Below the pieces are notes generated by a model. The model had not been told where the DNA came from. It was given only the letters and a program-made list of their open reading frames with translations, and made no database searches. Shown here one piece after another: positions 46,801 to 57,890 of a stretch of 64,000 nucleotides of DNA. Position numbers and translations under genes: made by a program. Location: assembly GCA_003952965.2 (NCBI GenBank), contig CM025854.1:20754111-20818110 (forward strand), given 5' to 3'. Source of the stretch: Morella rubra. Its lineage: Eukaryota; Streptophyta; Magnoliopsida; Fagales; Myricaceae. Positions within the stretch are counted from its first letter, which is position 1, and the number at the start of each line of letters is the position of its first letter.

Positions 46801-48714
46801 GATTTCTCATTATTATGATGCCATGCAAAGAATACAATCATGAAACCGACAAGAAACCGAGTCCTCCAAACATATTACCAAATATCTCTCACACTCTTTC
46901 ACACACCGTATTCGCTCACAAAAGTCCCACTCCAGCTCGAAGCCCAAGCTCAATAGATACTCATACTGTTTAACGAATAGAATGCTCCTACCACGAATCA
47001 GTCAGACCACAAAAAAAAAAAGTAACAGAAAACGCAAGCTCATGAATAAGAAATTAAGGTCTGCGAAAAAAACCCGATAAAAGATAGTATACTTAAAAAA
47101 AAAATGTCGTCACAAAAAGCAACAAACATACCACAGCCAAATGACGCACGAAAAATATTCATTAACTGTTTTTATTAATTGTATTTTAGTTATATTTTAA
47201 AAAAAATAAAAAATAAAGTTAGATTATCACTCTCGGGGTGATTACCACCGACATCAACACCCAGCGGTCACGTCTGACAAAAAACGCATCCTGCTGGATC
47301 GTCTCTTGGTATCATGTCATAAAATTTCAATATTTCCTCGAATTCCAACATCAACCTCACTTCTGTCACTACAACGAAATTCCACCAACGATAATTAACA
47401 CCCAGTGCCTAGAGCCGTAGCGAACTTCCAACTATCTAAAAAGCCTATATTTTCTAGATGCCCAGCTAAAAACCTGTACTTTACAGATTATCAAGAACTG
47501 GATTGGTGTAGGTACTGCAACCTAGTAGATATCCTATACAGAACCAATCTTGCATTCCCAAATTGAAATCTAAGCGCCATAACACCGGTGTCTTATTCAT
47601 GATCATTTTTCCTTTCACAAAACTAGTACATTGTTTTCTCTGAGTAGTATATTATTGGCACAAGCCAAGGAATCCGATGAATTGCGCCTTAAAAAAACCA
47701 AGAATCTTCCTATAGTGAAATAAAATAGCGTAAACACCACAGTCTCAAGACCAGATCCTATGACCCGACTTACCTACTATATGAAACTCCCTGATTACTA
47801 AGAAGATACACACCGGTCAAAACACATTGCTTCTAATTTATTTATATGTTAATTTTTTTCACACTCTTAATATCATCAAACGTATCTTACTGCGTACCAG
47901 TAGCCTTCCGACCCCGGAACCCATTAGGTGATAAGTTTGGTCTCGGAGTCACTTCTGCCAGGCAAACAAAAGCCATTCCATTTTTTTTACTTCTCGGAAA
48001 GAGCCTTCACCATCTCTTACCATTGCATATTAACCATTGAGAGTAATTTAAACCCTATTCCGAATAATAAAAAACTCAAAACGTAACATCCTAAAATTTA
48101 TCATTTTCTACCTTTGCCTTCGGCAACTGACGTGAGGAAAAATGTCTAATGTTCCCCTCATTTTCAAACTAATTACTGACTGACGCACTATCTACTTGTA
48201 TATTTATATATCAAAATATCTGATTCTCTGCTATTGAGGAAAGACCTAATTTGTTTGAAAAAGAGTAAGTAGAAAAGTCCTCAACTTAAGCCAGCTTGCC
48301 TTATAAAAGCTTATCAATTAACGATCATTATCTACAACCCCATTACACCTTTAGATGCCTAAAAACTACACCAACATCCAATAGTGATCCACCATGTTGT
48401 TAAAAAAAAAAAAAAATGAAATTTGTTCTTTCCAAGAGCCCTAGCTTCAGCGCAAGTTAAGTTATGCAATATAATCAGTTCTTTCAGCTGTTTTCTGCAA
48501 TTTATAAATCACGTCAACCCGAACATTCAGGAGCACTATTTCCATATCCTTTATTCCCACACAATCACTTCAGCTCAAGAATTATAACTGTCTGTACAGT
48601 GTAACTATATTTCTCCACTAGCTTCCATCTTAAAAACTAATTCATTACCTCGAGTTATAAAAAACACAAATAAAAAATCTTGCAGTCAAAGCCCCAATTG
48701 AAAAATCCACACTA
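43801..48714. other. G-poor, C/A-rich region with no readable gene, ending at the gap
   Basis: Nearly 5 kb with C far above G on the plus strand and many short open frames on both strands (45,242-45,520 plus; 45,904-46,299 minus), none with a recognisable domain. By orientation it would be upstream of the KH gene. Its texture is continuous with the noisy arm to the left and stops at the N gap. Confidence 0.5.
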
Positions 48715-49714
48715 NNNNNNNNNNNNNNNNNNNNNNNNNNNNNNNNNNNNNNNNNNNNNNNNNNNNNNNNNNNNNNNNNNNNNNNNNNNNNNNNNNNNNN
48801 NNNNNNNNNNNNNNNNNNNNNNNNNNNNNNNNNNNNNNNNNNNNNNNNNNNNNNNNNNNNNNNNNNNNNNNNNNNNNNNNNNNNNNNNNNNNNNNNNNNN
48901 NNNNNNNNNNNNNNNNNNNNNNNNNNNNNNNNNNNNNNNNNNNNNNNNNNNNNNNNNNNNNNNNNNNNNNNNNNNNNNNNNNNNNNNNNNNNNNNNNNNN
49001 NNNNNNNNNNNNNNNNNNNNNNNNNNNNNNNNNNNNNNNNNNNNNNNNNNNNNNNNNNNNNNNNNNNNNNNNNNNNNNNNNNNNNNNNNNNNNNNNNNNN
49101 NNNNNNNNNNNNNNNNNNNNNNNNNNNNNNNNNNNNNNNNNNNNNNNNNNNNNNNNNNNNNNNNNNNNNNNNNNNNNNNNNNNNNNNNNNNNNNNNNNNN
49201 NNNNNNNNNNNNNNNNNNNNNNNNNNNNNNNNNNNNNNNNNNNNNNNNNNNNNNNNNNNNNNNNNNNNNNNNNNNNNNNNNNNNNNNNNNNNNNNNNNNN
49301 NNNNNNNNNNNNNNNNNNNNNNNNNNNNNNNNNNNNNNNNNNNNNNNNNNNNNNNNNNNNNNNNNNNNNNNNNNNNNNNNNNNNNNNNNNNNNNNNNNNN
49401 NNNNNNNNNNNNNNNNNNNNNNNNNNNNNNNNNNNNNNNNNNNNNNNNNNNNNNNNNNNNNNNNNNNNNNNNNNNNNNNNNNNNNNNNNNNNNNNNNNNN
49501 NNNNNNNNNNNNNNNNNNNNNNNNNNNNNNNNNNNNNNNNNNNNNNNNNNNNNNNNNNNNNNNNNNNNNNNNNNNNNNNNNNNNNNNNNNNNNNNNNNNN
49601 NNNNNNNNNNNNNNNNNNNNNNNNNNNNNNNNNNNNNNNNNNNNNNNNNNNNNNNNNNNNNNNNNNNNNNNNNNNNNNNNNNNNNNNNNNNNNNNNNNNN
49701 NNNNNNNNNNNNNN
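48715..49714. other. Assembly gap, exactly 1,000 N
   Basis: The round length shows a scaffold gap of unknown true size. Any open frame spanning it is meaningless. Confidence 0.99.
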
Positions 49715-50878
49715 TCAAATCTTACGTGCGCAACACGGCCGCACCTGAAGGCTCTATTGCTGAAGGATATATAGCAGATGAATGCTTAACATTTTGTTCA
49801 AGATATTTAGAATCAGTCCCAACGATCTTTAATAGATCACCAAGAAATGTAGACGATACTATGGGAGGAATATCATTTGTTCGTCTTGATATGAAAACAT
49901 GCATGCAGGCTCATCGATATATCCTTTTTAATTGCGATGAGTTAATTCAAATTCGCACGTAAGTGATGTTACACTTCTAACTATTTCATTCAACATGTTT
50001 TTTTCGATGGTGAAATTAATTTGACGAGAATTGGTGGTCGATGTGTAGAATGCATAAGGAGCGATTGAAGGCAAGAAATCGTAGTAGTCGACCAACAGAT
50101 TATGTCATCGATAAGATGCATAGGGATGAATTTTGTGACTGGTTTCGAAACTATGTATGTGTTATGTTTAAAATGTTTTGTATTGGCTGATTACTTTGAA
50201 ACTTACAATTAATTTAATCTTGACTTGTTGTTCGAGGAAAAATAGGTACAAAATATGGACGAGATGATGAAGCATCAACTTCCAAATAGAGTTCGATGGC
50301 TTGCTAAAGGTCCAAACCCCGAAGCTAGATCATTTAGCCGATATGTATATAATGGTGTGAAATTTCGTACAAAAGACAATGAAATAGGCAGAACAACTCA
50401 AAATAGTGGAGTATGTGTGACTGTTGAAGGGGGCACCACATATTACGGGCGAATTATAAGTATCATTGAGTTAAACTATTTTGATGAAGAATGTTTTGTA
50501 CTATTCAAATGTGATTGGGTTGACACAGCTATTGGTAGGGGATATAAAGTTGATGAGTTTGGATTCGAACTTGTTAATTTTTCGCGTTTAGTGCATACTG
50601 GAGATCGATTAAGCGATGATCCATTCATTTTGGCACCACAAGCATCTCAAGTATACTATGTAGCAGATGAAAGACATCCAAATTGGGAAGTAGTTGTCAA
50701 GACCAAACCAAGAGATGTGTTTGATGCTGGTAATGATGACGACATAGATGACTACTGTGAAAATGAACCTTACAATTTCAACGTTGAGCAAAACATCGAG
50801 AATGTACACGATGATTTGACGTGGTTTAGAAATGAGGTGGAAGGAACAACACTAGATATACCTCAGGAATTTCCTATG
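49715..50878 (+). CDS. CACTA TNP2-type transposase, C-terminal part (DUF4218/DUF4216)
   Basis: Three exons follow the gap. The first, 49,715-49,958, has YVRNTAAPEGSIAEGYIADE and CLTFCSRYLE, the DUF4218 signature. The second, 50,049-50,154, has TDYVIDKMHRDEFCDWFRNY. The third, 50,246-50,878, has VRWLAKGPNPEARSFSRY, GVCVTVEGGTTYYGRI and LNYFDEECFVLFKCDWVD, the DUF4216 domain, plus an acidic tail. The catalytic N-terminal two thirds of the transposase should lie in the gap. In autonomous elements the protein cuts at the CACTA termini. The visible frames are open across splice junctions. The relation of the last exon to the downstream gene is not resolved. Confidence 0.9.
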
Positions 50879-51046
50879 GTATGTCAAATATGTCTCTGTT
50901 TTTGTGATTGAAATATTTTTTTCTTACATGCTCAGATTTACCATATATTCGTTTTGTTGATGTTTTGTTTAAGGAAATGTGTTTTGTATTGTTCAATTTG
51001 ATTGCTGAAATCACTTTTATGCATGTCAATACATTGTATAGGTACA

Positions 51047-52973
51047 ATGACGAGGAAGAGATTCAGGACTATATCTTCTTCATCACAGCCACCTGTGCCA
51101 CCATCACAAGAAGCAACGGCATCACAAGAAGCACGCCGTCACAGCCACCTGCGCATCCTTCAGAACAGGCTACGATGCCATCGTCCGACAATGATCAATC
51201 TTTGAACGATAATGAAATAATTGGTATGTTCATAACCACAATAGAGATAATCTAAGGGAAATATGTTACTCGATTTCGTTTCACATGCTAAATGTGCAGG
51301 TCATACTGAAGTCCGGAAAGTGCGTGGCGGCACGCGGATGACGGACGTCTGGAATCTGAAGGAAGACGAATTGATTCCAGTACAATTCAATGGCAATGGG
51401 CAGCCATTGGGTGATGAAGGGGGAATATTTAACAAATTCACTGGCTGTGTTGCCCGTGTTGCGAATCAAATCCCCCTAGATGCGGCGGACTGGCGTAAAG
51501 TCCCAATGTCAATAAAAGAGGACTGTTGGAGCCTCATGACGGTATAATTTTGGTTATTTGTCACAATTGTTATTCAACTATATGAATTTAATAATTGACT
51601 CACCTAACTGTTGGGTATATTTTGCAGAAACGGTTTACAATCCCCGAGCCTCCATTGGGGGATATTGTCAAGAGCTGGTTCCTCAAAGATTTAGGAGAGA
51701 AATGGAGGAATTACAAGTGTAGTTTAAAGCAGAAATATTTTGATGAGGCCTTTACGCCTCAGTATGTGAAAAATAATGCTCCAACAGACGTTAATTTGGA
51801 GCAATTTTGCAAATTAGTCGATTTTTGGTATTCTGATGCAGGACGGGTATGACATTTATTTATTCGTATTATAATTTTTATGAATATAACTTCAATTAAA
51901 TTTTAACTGTCTTGATGTTAATACAGCATCGAAGTCATGCTGGAAAACAAAATAGATCGCTCCAAACGACGGTCCACACTGCAGGATCAAAGAGCTTCGC
52001 ACGTTATGCTCACGAATTGGTATGTAGTACTTTCATTAGTTTGTTTAATAGTATAGTACTTATCATTGTCATTCTTATTTGTAATTTAAAATTTCATCAC
52101 GATTTCGTGTTTGTGATGCAGGAAAAAGAGAAACAAGTTCCAATCAATCGAGCGGATTTATATAAAACTGTCCATATGCGTTCTGACGGATCTCCAATAA
52201 ATCCGGACGTAGCAGAGAAAATAGTATGTCATTATTACAATTGGAGATTGATTTCAATGTGCGAATATTAATTCAAAATTTAATTGTACGTTGTACTCTC
52301 TCAGAGGCGAATGGAGGAGATTGGACTGAACGATTCAGGAAGTTCACAAACTTCTGACGAATTTAGAGTGGATGGCAGCATCGGTTGGTCACCATCTGAC
52401 CGATATGCACAAGTGATTGGTCCAGAACGACATGGTCGCATTCGCGGCGTTGGATTAGGACCAACTCCTTCATCTCATCCTACCAACACCAACGTAAGAT
52501 CAGTCAGCCGACATCCTCTAGTAACGAGAGAGCCGTATTTATGGAAAATAGAGTTCAGATGTTGGAGTCTGAAGTAGCATCGCTAAAATCTACAATACAA
52601 ATGATGGCACAAGCTTGGGTAAAAGTTTTATTTACTTATCCTTAAATATTACTATTGACTCTATTTATGTATATTTCGTAGTTAATTAATGTTGTTTAAC
52701 TGTTGTAGGAGCAACGTCAATACCAAGATGTTCCCAATAACAATCAGGTTTCACCAGCAATTCATAGATCATCTCATGCAAGTCGGAAAACAAGTGTTGG
52801 TAAGATACAAACATAAATGAATACTGTTATTAATTTAGTTTTAAGATTTATGAAGCTCTTTTAGCTTTGTTCATGTCATTACTGTTTGTTAATTTTACAT
52901 TATTGTAATAGCAGACAATGCCGATGACGCAGAAAGTGGAGGAGCAGATGGTGCTGAAGGTGGACAGGATTAA
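51047..52973 (+). pseudogene. CACTA second gene, Transposase_24 (Ptta/En/Spm) type
   Basis: Several exons run from an ATG at 51,047 (MTRKRFRTISSSSQPPVPPS). The body has VRKVRGGTRMTDVWNL and GGIFNKFTGCVARVANQIPL (51,299-51,541), FTIPEPPLGDIVKSWFLKDL (51,628-51,846), a short HRSHAGKQNRS exon (51,930-52,019) and VPINRADLYKTVHMR (52,123-52,224). A coiled-coil-like MENRVQMLESEVASLKSTIQ lies near 52,541, and the gene ends with an acidic tail at TAA 52,971-52,973. This is the accessory element protein thought to bind subterminal motifs. Shifts of frame in the first exon (near 51,150) and near 52,490-52,540 indicate mutation or unrecognised splicing. Confidence 0.8.
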
Positions 52974-53204
52974 ATTTAGAGTTATTTGTACTTCAATGTC
53001 ATGACTTGTTAGCTTTTAGTCTACTGAGAAAATACCATTAACTTATTTTTGTTTGATGTAAAACTTGTAAGACCTCCTTATAATGAAATATATTTTGTTT
53101 TATTGCACTTTTCTTTGTTTCCATTAATCAATTACAATCTATATAAGAACAAATTTGTATGGTAGGAAAATATAACCCAAAAAAAAAATTTTAAAAAAAA
53201 AAAA

Positions 53205-53588
53205 AAACCTATAGCAGCGGTCACTGACCGCCGCTATAGGTGAAACCAACGTAAAGGGTTATAGCGGCGGTCACCTAACCGCCGCTATAACCACATGTCA
53301 GACCGCCGCTAAAAACATGTAGCGGCGGTCACCTGGCCGCCGCTACAGATCGTCCGCGGCAAAAAGTTGGCTCTATAGCGGCGGTCAGACCGCCGCTGTG
53401 TGACCGCCGCTATATAGCCAACGTATACACCAGCGGTCTCCACAACCGCCGCTATAGGGCTGTGCCGACGGAGATATAGCGGCGGTCACGACCGCCGCTA
53501 AAAAACCGCTGCTATAGGATATAGCAGCGGTTTTGGAACCTATAGCGGCGGTGTACGGCCGCCGCTATAGGCCTTTATTCCTGTAGTG
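53205..53588 (+). repeat. CACTA subterminal repeat array and right terminus
   Basis: About a dozen copies of TATAGCGGCGGTCA / TGACCGCCGCTATA-type motifs alternate in orientation, forming many potential hairpins, and end with CTGTAGTG. This resembles the short repeated binding sites bound by CACTA accessory transposase proteins. The local GC content is far above the surroundings. Confidence 0.92.
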
Positions 53589-56274
53589 ATCCACAACGCC
53601 TTCACTTGAATTGTTGTTGCAACATTCCATTTCGTTTGAAGAACTTCTCCTTAGCCTTAATCATCTTCCTTTTCTTTAGTTTTTTTTTCCACCAATGATC
53701 ATAAGTAATGCCCCAAGGCCTGTGCCAATACCTGCATGCTCGAGTCCATGAAATAGGAAACGATTAGTACTCCTGCCGTAGCAAAAGTATAACAAACATT
53801 TCAATTGAGGGAGACATCTCCTTATAAAGGCTTAAGAAACATCTTGTGCGTAAGGTATGTAAATATATTAGTTGAGTTGAATAACGTCAGTACGTACTCT
53901 AAAGGAGTGAAATATATATATGTTAGTGAGGGAACGAAACTATTAAACAGAGAAGAACTTTGGGGCTTCGATGATCATAACTAAGTAAATATATCATACA
54001 TACTTGAAGCTGTTCTCTGCGATCAGCCAATCGCAAATGAATTAATTTTCTTTAGGTGTTGTCCATTTTTAAACACTTGACATTAATGTTGACATATCGG
54101 CATATTCCGTTAAGGAACTAATGAAGATATGGACAGAGAGACCTCGGCCTGTGCATCGTATTAGCGACCACAGGAACCAAATTAAATCGTTGCAATTGAA
54201 ACTACATGGATCAATTTGTAACAAAGTAAAATTACATGGACCATTTGGATAATTTTTCCTACAATTTAGACAAGATAGATCAGTATAATTAAGAAAAAGA
54301 TCTTGGAAAATAAAATATGAAGGATGTCAAAGTCTTCCCGAGTTTTTTTTTTCCAACACACCAAGCCTTAAAGTGTCCAAAACATTAGGCTCGAGGCCTG
54401 AGAGGGCCTCAAGCACAACTGTGCATTGCTACGCGCAGAACATATGAAGTGCTATGATATAGGGAAAAGGAAAACTATCTACGTTTGTTACTTTCTTGGC
54501 ATTTTCTCTCTTTAAGTGGATCCTATTTTTTAGGTAAGTATGGAAAATGATGCAGATTCCTACAATCCTACTTAGTACTTAAATTATCTGCAATTATTTA
54601 TGCAAAATGCTTAATATATATAAAGTTGACTCTCTTGACAACATTGATGCTTTCATCAGATATGGAAAAGTAGGAAGACGTACCTATAATGATGTCCACA
54701 ACTTGGTGACGAAGACAGCGGTAATAACCACGAGTATTTTTACAGCGTTTGCTACCACAAGGATTAATGTAGCCTTCTGCCCGGGCTAATTCGCATTCGT
54801 CAATATCTGAAATTGCAATGACAAACAAATCAAACTAGGAAACTAATACAACATATAATGAATTAATGAATCATCCAAAAAAACAGACAGTTTTCGGATT
54901 TCCCCCAGCTGTGCACAGCTGTGCATCTGCATGCAGGGCCCCGGTAGCTTAATGGAAGAGGCAAATTAAAGATTATGGGTGTAGTTACTTAAATTAAATG
55001 CTCAATAGGATACGGTAAATGGTAACAACTAGAAGAGGCTAAATATGTATGATGTAACTTTTTTTTAAAAAAAAAAAAAGACAAATAAAATTGAGACTTC
55101 GTAAAATAAGTACGTATATCGATCAGTGCTGTGAATGATTAGTTTAATGATTCATTGACATATAGTACTCCACTTTTGTCCAAGCTTCCATTAACTTCTT
55201 TTTTTTTTTTCTTTTTTGTGGGCAAGTGATAATTAGCATAGAAATATGCCAAACAAGAGAAATACAAAGGAGAGACACAAATAATAAAGTCAAAACTTTG
55301 ACTCAGAAAATAGAACTAGATGAAATGAAGCTGGGATCGAGAAGTTTACCTTGACATCCTCCAGGGAGATAGGGATTTCCTTCATACCCGCTGAAGCAAT
55401 AACAGTAGTAGTAAGAGTAATTAGAAGGATAACGACCGAAACAACTAAAGCCCGGGTCCCACGGCGCCCCAGTTGTGCTACCTGTGGGATATAGTGAATC
55501 GCGTAAGGTTTGATTGATTCCCCATCCCAATACCACTGGAACGTAGGAAGGGTGAAGTAGTGGGTTTGACATTGTGAAATTGTTCCGGGAGAACCAAAAT
55601 CGGTCCACCAAGAATGCGGACTTGCATCCGCCGCTGTTATCCCCGGGATTTACTGGCCTTATGGTCGTGGTGAATTGAGAGAGACCTGAAGGGATTGCGT
55701 TTAAGTTGCAGTAGCAGTTATCAGAACTGCTGTTGCAACTGCTTGAATTTGTCGATGTAGTACTGTTCGTACAATTAATAGGGTCGTTAGTGCACCCTCC
55801 ATATGAGACTCTCCCAGCGACGGACGTCATTAAGGCTAAGTTGTTGCAACCCATTGCAACGAAGCTGTTGCTGTCGTCGGAGAAGAGGAAGGGACTTCCT
55901 TCCAAACTGTTGGGTTGTTTACTCGGTGCCTCATTATAAGAAGTACCACAAGTTCGAAGTATCGGATAATTCACGCGAACTGTGCTTCGTCCTGAGTAAT
56001 AATCACGAGATGCTTCTATTTGAATCTCCAGCACCTCCAGGTTAGGGACCAGTCTCCTCAAGTAAGGTCTGGCAGTGGCAGGGTCCGAAGAGTTTCCTTC
56101 ACCATCACAAACTATCTCAAACCAATCATCAAGGTAGCAACCAGCTCCTATTCCAAAAGGGTATGTAATGTTGACATTCCCACATCGTGCTTGACACTTG
56201 CTGTTTATTACATCCGCTGCTCCTGCTAATGAACAAAATAACAAAATGATCGGAAACACCAATCTCACTGCCAT
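53589..56274 (-). pseudogene. Wall-associated-kinase-like gene, cut by the CACTA element
   Basis: Minus-strand exons are 56,274-55,350, 54,806-54,684 and 53,731-53,589. Exon 1 starts with a signal peptide (MAVRLVFPIILLFCSLAGAA) and a GUB_WAK galacturonan-binding domain (CGNVNITYPFGIGAGCYLDD), continues through a Cys/Asn-rich region and reaches an EGF-like motif (GYEGNPYLPGGCQ). Exon 2 adds a calcium-binding EGF module (DIDECELARAEGYINPCGS). Exon 3 gives GIGTGLGALLMIIGG, the start of the membrane segment, and the juxtamembrane KEKFFKRNG then LQQQ. Here the frame shifts and the CACTA end follows. WAK-like receptors bind pectin and signal through a cytoplasmic Ser/Thr kinase; no kinase domain is present on this side. 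The membrane segment is also shorter than usual. A secreted ectodomain could still be made. Confidence 0.88.
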
Positions 56275-57890
56275 CTCTCTCTCTCTTCTCTTCTCTCTGA
56301 TGATGATAATGAATGTGACTTTGAAGTAGCGAAGCCCAGGCCTCAGGTCTTTATAATGATAATGAGATTCTCATGTTTCAGTTATTTCTGTGGAAGTTGC
56401 CTAGAAGGCCAAAGCTTGATCCGTCGTATAGTCTGGTTGCCTTTGTTGACCTGTGATTCTTTGACGATGATATGTTGCCTAACTCACAACTGTCACTGGA
56501 AAATCATTCAATGTCACGATAATTTCAATTGCGAATTTGTCAAAGGAGAATTAGAGGAGAAGTACTGTATTCTACACGACCACACATATGTAAAGATTTT
56601 TCGTTTTGTTTGGTTCTAGGCCTTAAGAATTATATTGTTCGTCTAATCTAGAACGAGGGGGTAGTCAGGTTTAACCTCCGTCGTAGTCCTAATCTTGTAT
56701 GCCTTCGAAGTGGATGGACGACAAATTCCTTCACGAAAGCGTGGGAATTTACGTGATTCAACGATCTGAATCTATCGATTTACTCCTAAAGTACCGGCAA
56801 TGCCAAATAGAAGCCGCATGCATGTTTGAATCCTTTTTACGTCACTTTCAGAGCCCAGTGGAAAATTCCGACAAGGGCATGTTACTTGACCAGGAGGTGT
56901 GTCGTCCCAACTTTTATGGACTCAACCAAGACTCCTTACTCGACCCACATCTTTAAATATAATGTCACCAAAACTGATCAACAATTCAATTTCCTGTAGC
57001 AAATTCTATGTTTGGTTTGTATTTGTTTCGGTTGAAAATATTTTTCAAAAAGACCTTTTTTTTTTTATAAAAAATAATAGCGCCTGGTTGATCACGTTCG
57101 GTGGACCATAAAATATATATTTTCTAATCGTGCATCAAATTCCATGCGTAAATATGGAAATTCGGGCAAACTCCTGGTCTTAATCCTGCAATTCCAAGGA
57201 AAGAGAGATTGTTAATTGTACGTTCGTTTTCCAGTCCGTGTTACTGCTGAAATGTTGAAGACGGCTTCGAAGAACAAGGACTGATAAAGCGTACAGTGGA
57301 TCTCCGGCACCACATTTGTCACCGGAAAATCACTTCAATGTTGCGATAAATTCAATAGCGAATTTGTCGTGAGAGAAGTGTAGTCTACACCCAGCCACGT
57401 ATGTTAAGACTTGTCGTTTTGTTTGGTTCTAGGCCTTAAAAATTGTTCGTTTTATCTCGAAAGAGTCATAGTCAAATGAATTGACTCGTCACTCAGCCGC
57501 TGAATTGACTCGTCACTCAGCCGCTGAATTGACTCGTCACTCAGCCGCCGAATTGACTCGTTCATTCATAACTTGAGGAGAAAAACTAGCCGACGTTTGG
57601 GTTATGTTCACAGAGGGATCCTTCTCAGAACATTCCCAAAAATTCAGTTTCCTTTCAGAACCCAATAGAAAACTCCGACAACGGCGTGTTCTGAGCCCAG
57701 GATATGGCCCAACTTTTATGGACTCAACCAAAGACTCCCTACTGGGATTCTGAAAACAAATACAACCCACATGTATATTGAATAACCCATCCACTTCGGC
57801 CCATTTGCCACAGAAAACTAATCTCGCAGAGGAGCATCCCGCTCAACGAACAAAATGCGTGATTTGTGGTTCATCGGTGTTGTAAGGTAG
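56275..57890. other. Divergent intergenic region with a ~520-bp tandem duplication
   Basis: It separates the minus-strand WAK-like gene from the plus-strand RPC31 gene. A segment at about 56,440-56,957 is repeated at about 57,250-57,790, offset by about 800-815 bp. Shared blocks include CGTTTTGTTTGGTTCTAGGC and CCCAACTTTTATGGACTCAA. Copies are clearly diverged. The open frames inside (56,356-56,619; 56,699-56,956) show no domain. It probably contains both promoters. Confidence 0.7.
57478..57561 (+). repeat. 24-bp tandem repeat, ~3.5 copies
   Basis: The unit TTGACTCGTCACTCAGCCGC plus TGAA occurs three times in a row (one copy with CCGCCGAA) and starts a fourth. It lies within the second copy of the intergenic duplication and is absent from the first. 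Confidence 0.92.

Larger units (their letters stand above)
48715..53588 (+). mobile_element. CACTA (En/Spm) element, 3' part; left end lost in or beyond the gap
   Basis: Transposase tail exons (49,715-50,878), a second element gene (51,047-52,973) and a terminal array of subterminal motifs end in CTGTAGTG at 53,581-53,588. No CACTACAG left end is visible before the gap. The coding content is what autonomous plant CACTA elements carry. Frameshifts in the second gene suggest it is no longer fully functional. Its right end is inside a wall-associated-kinase-like exon. Confidence 0.9.

Noticed and set aside
48645-49774. Open frames of about 360 codons on both strands
   Set aside because: They consist almost entirely of the N gap translated as unknown residues.
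54940-54990. tRNA-like box A (GGTAGCTTAATGGAAGAGGC)
   Set aside because: No box B (GGTTCGANTC-type) follows at the right distance and no acceptor stem pairs, so it is not supported as a tRNA gene.
56699-56956. 85-codon plus-strand frame in the duplicated intergenic block
   Set aside because: The frame is not preserved in the second copy of the duplication, so it is probably noncoding.
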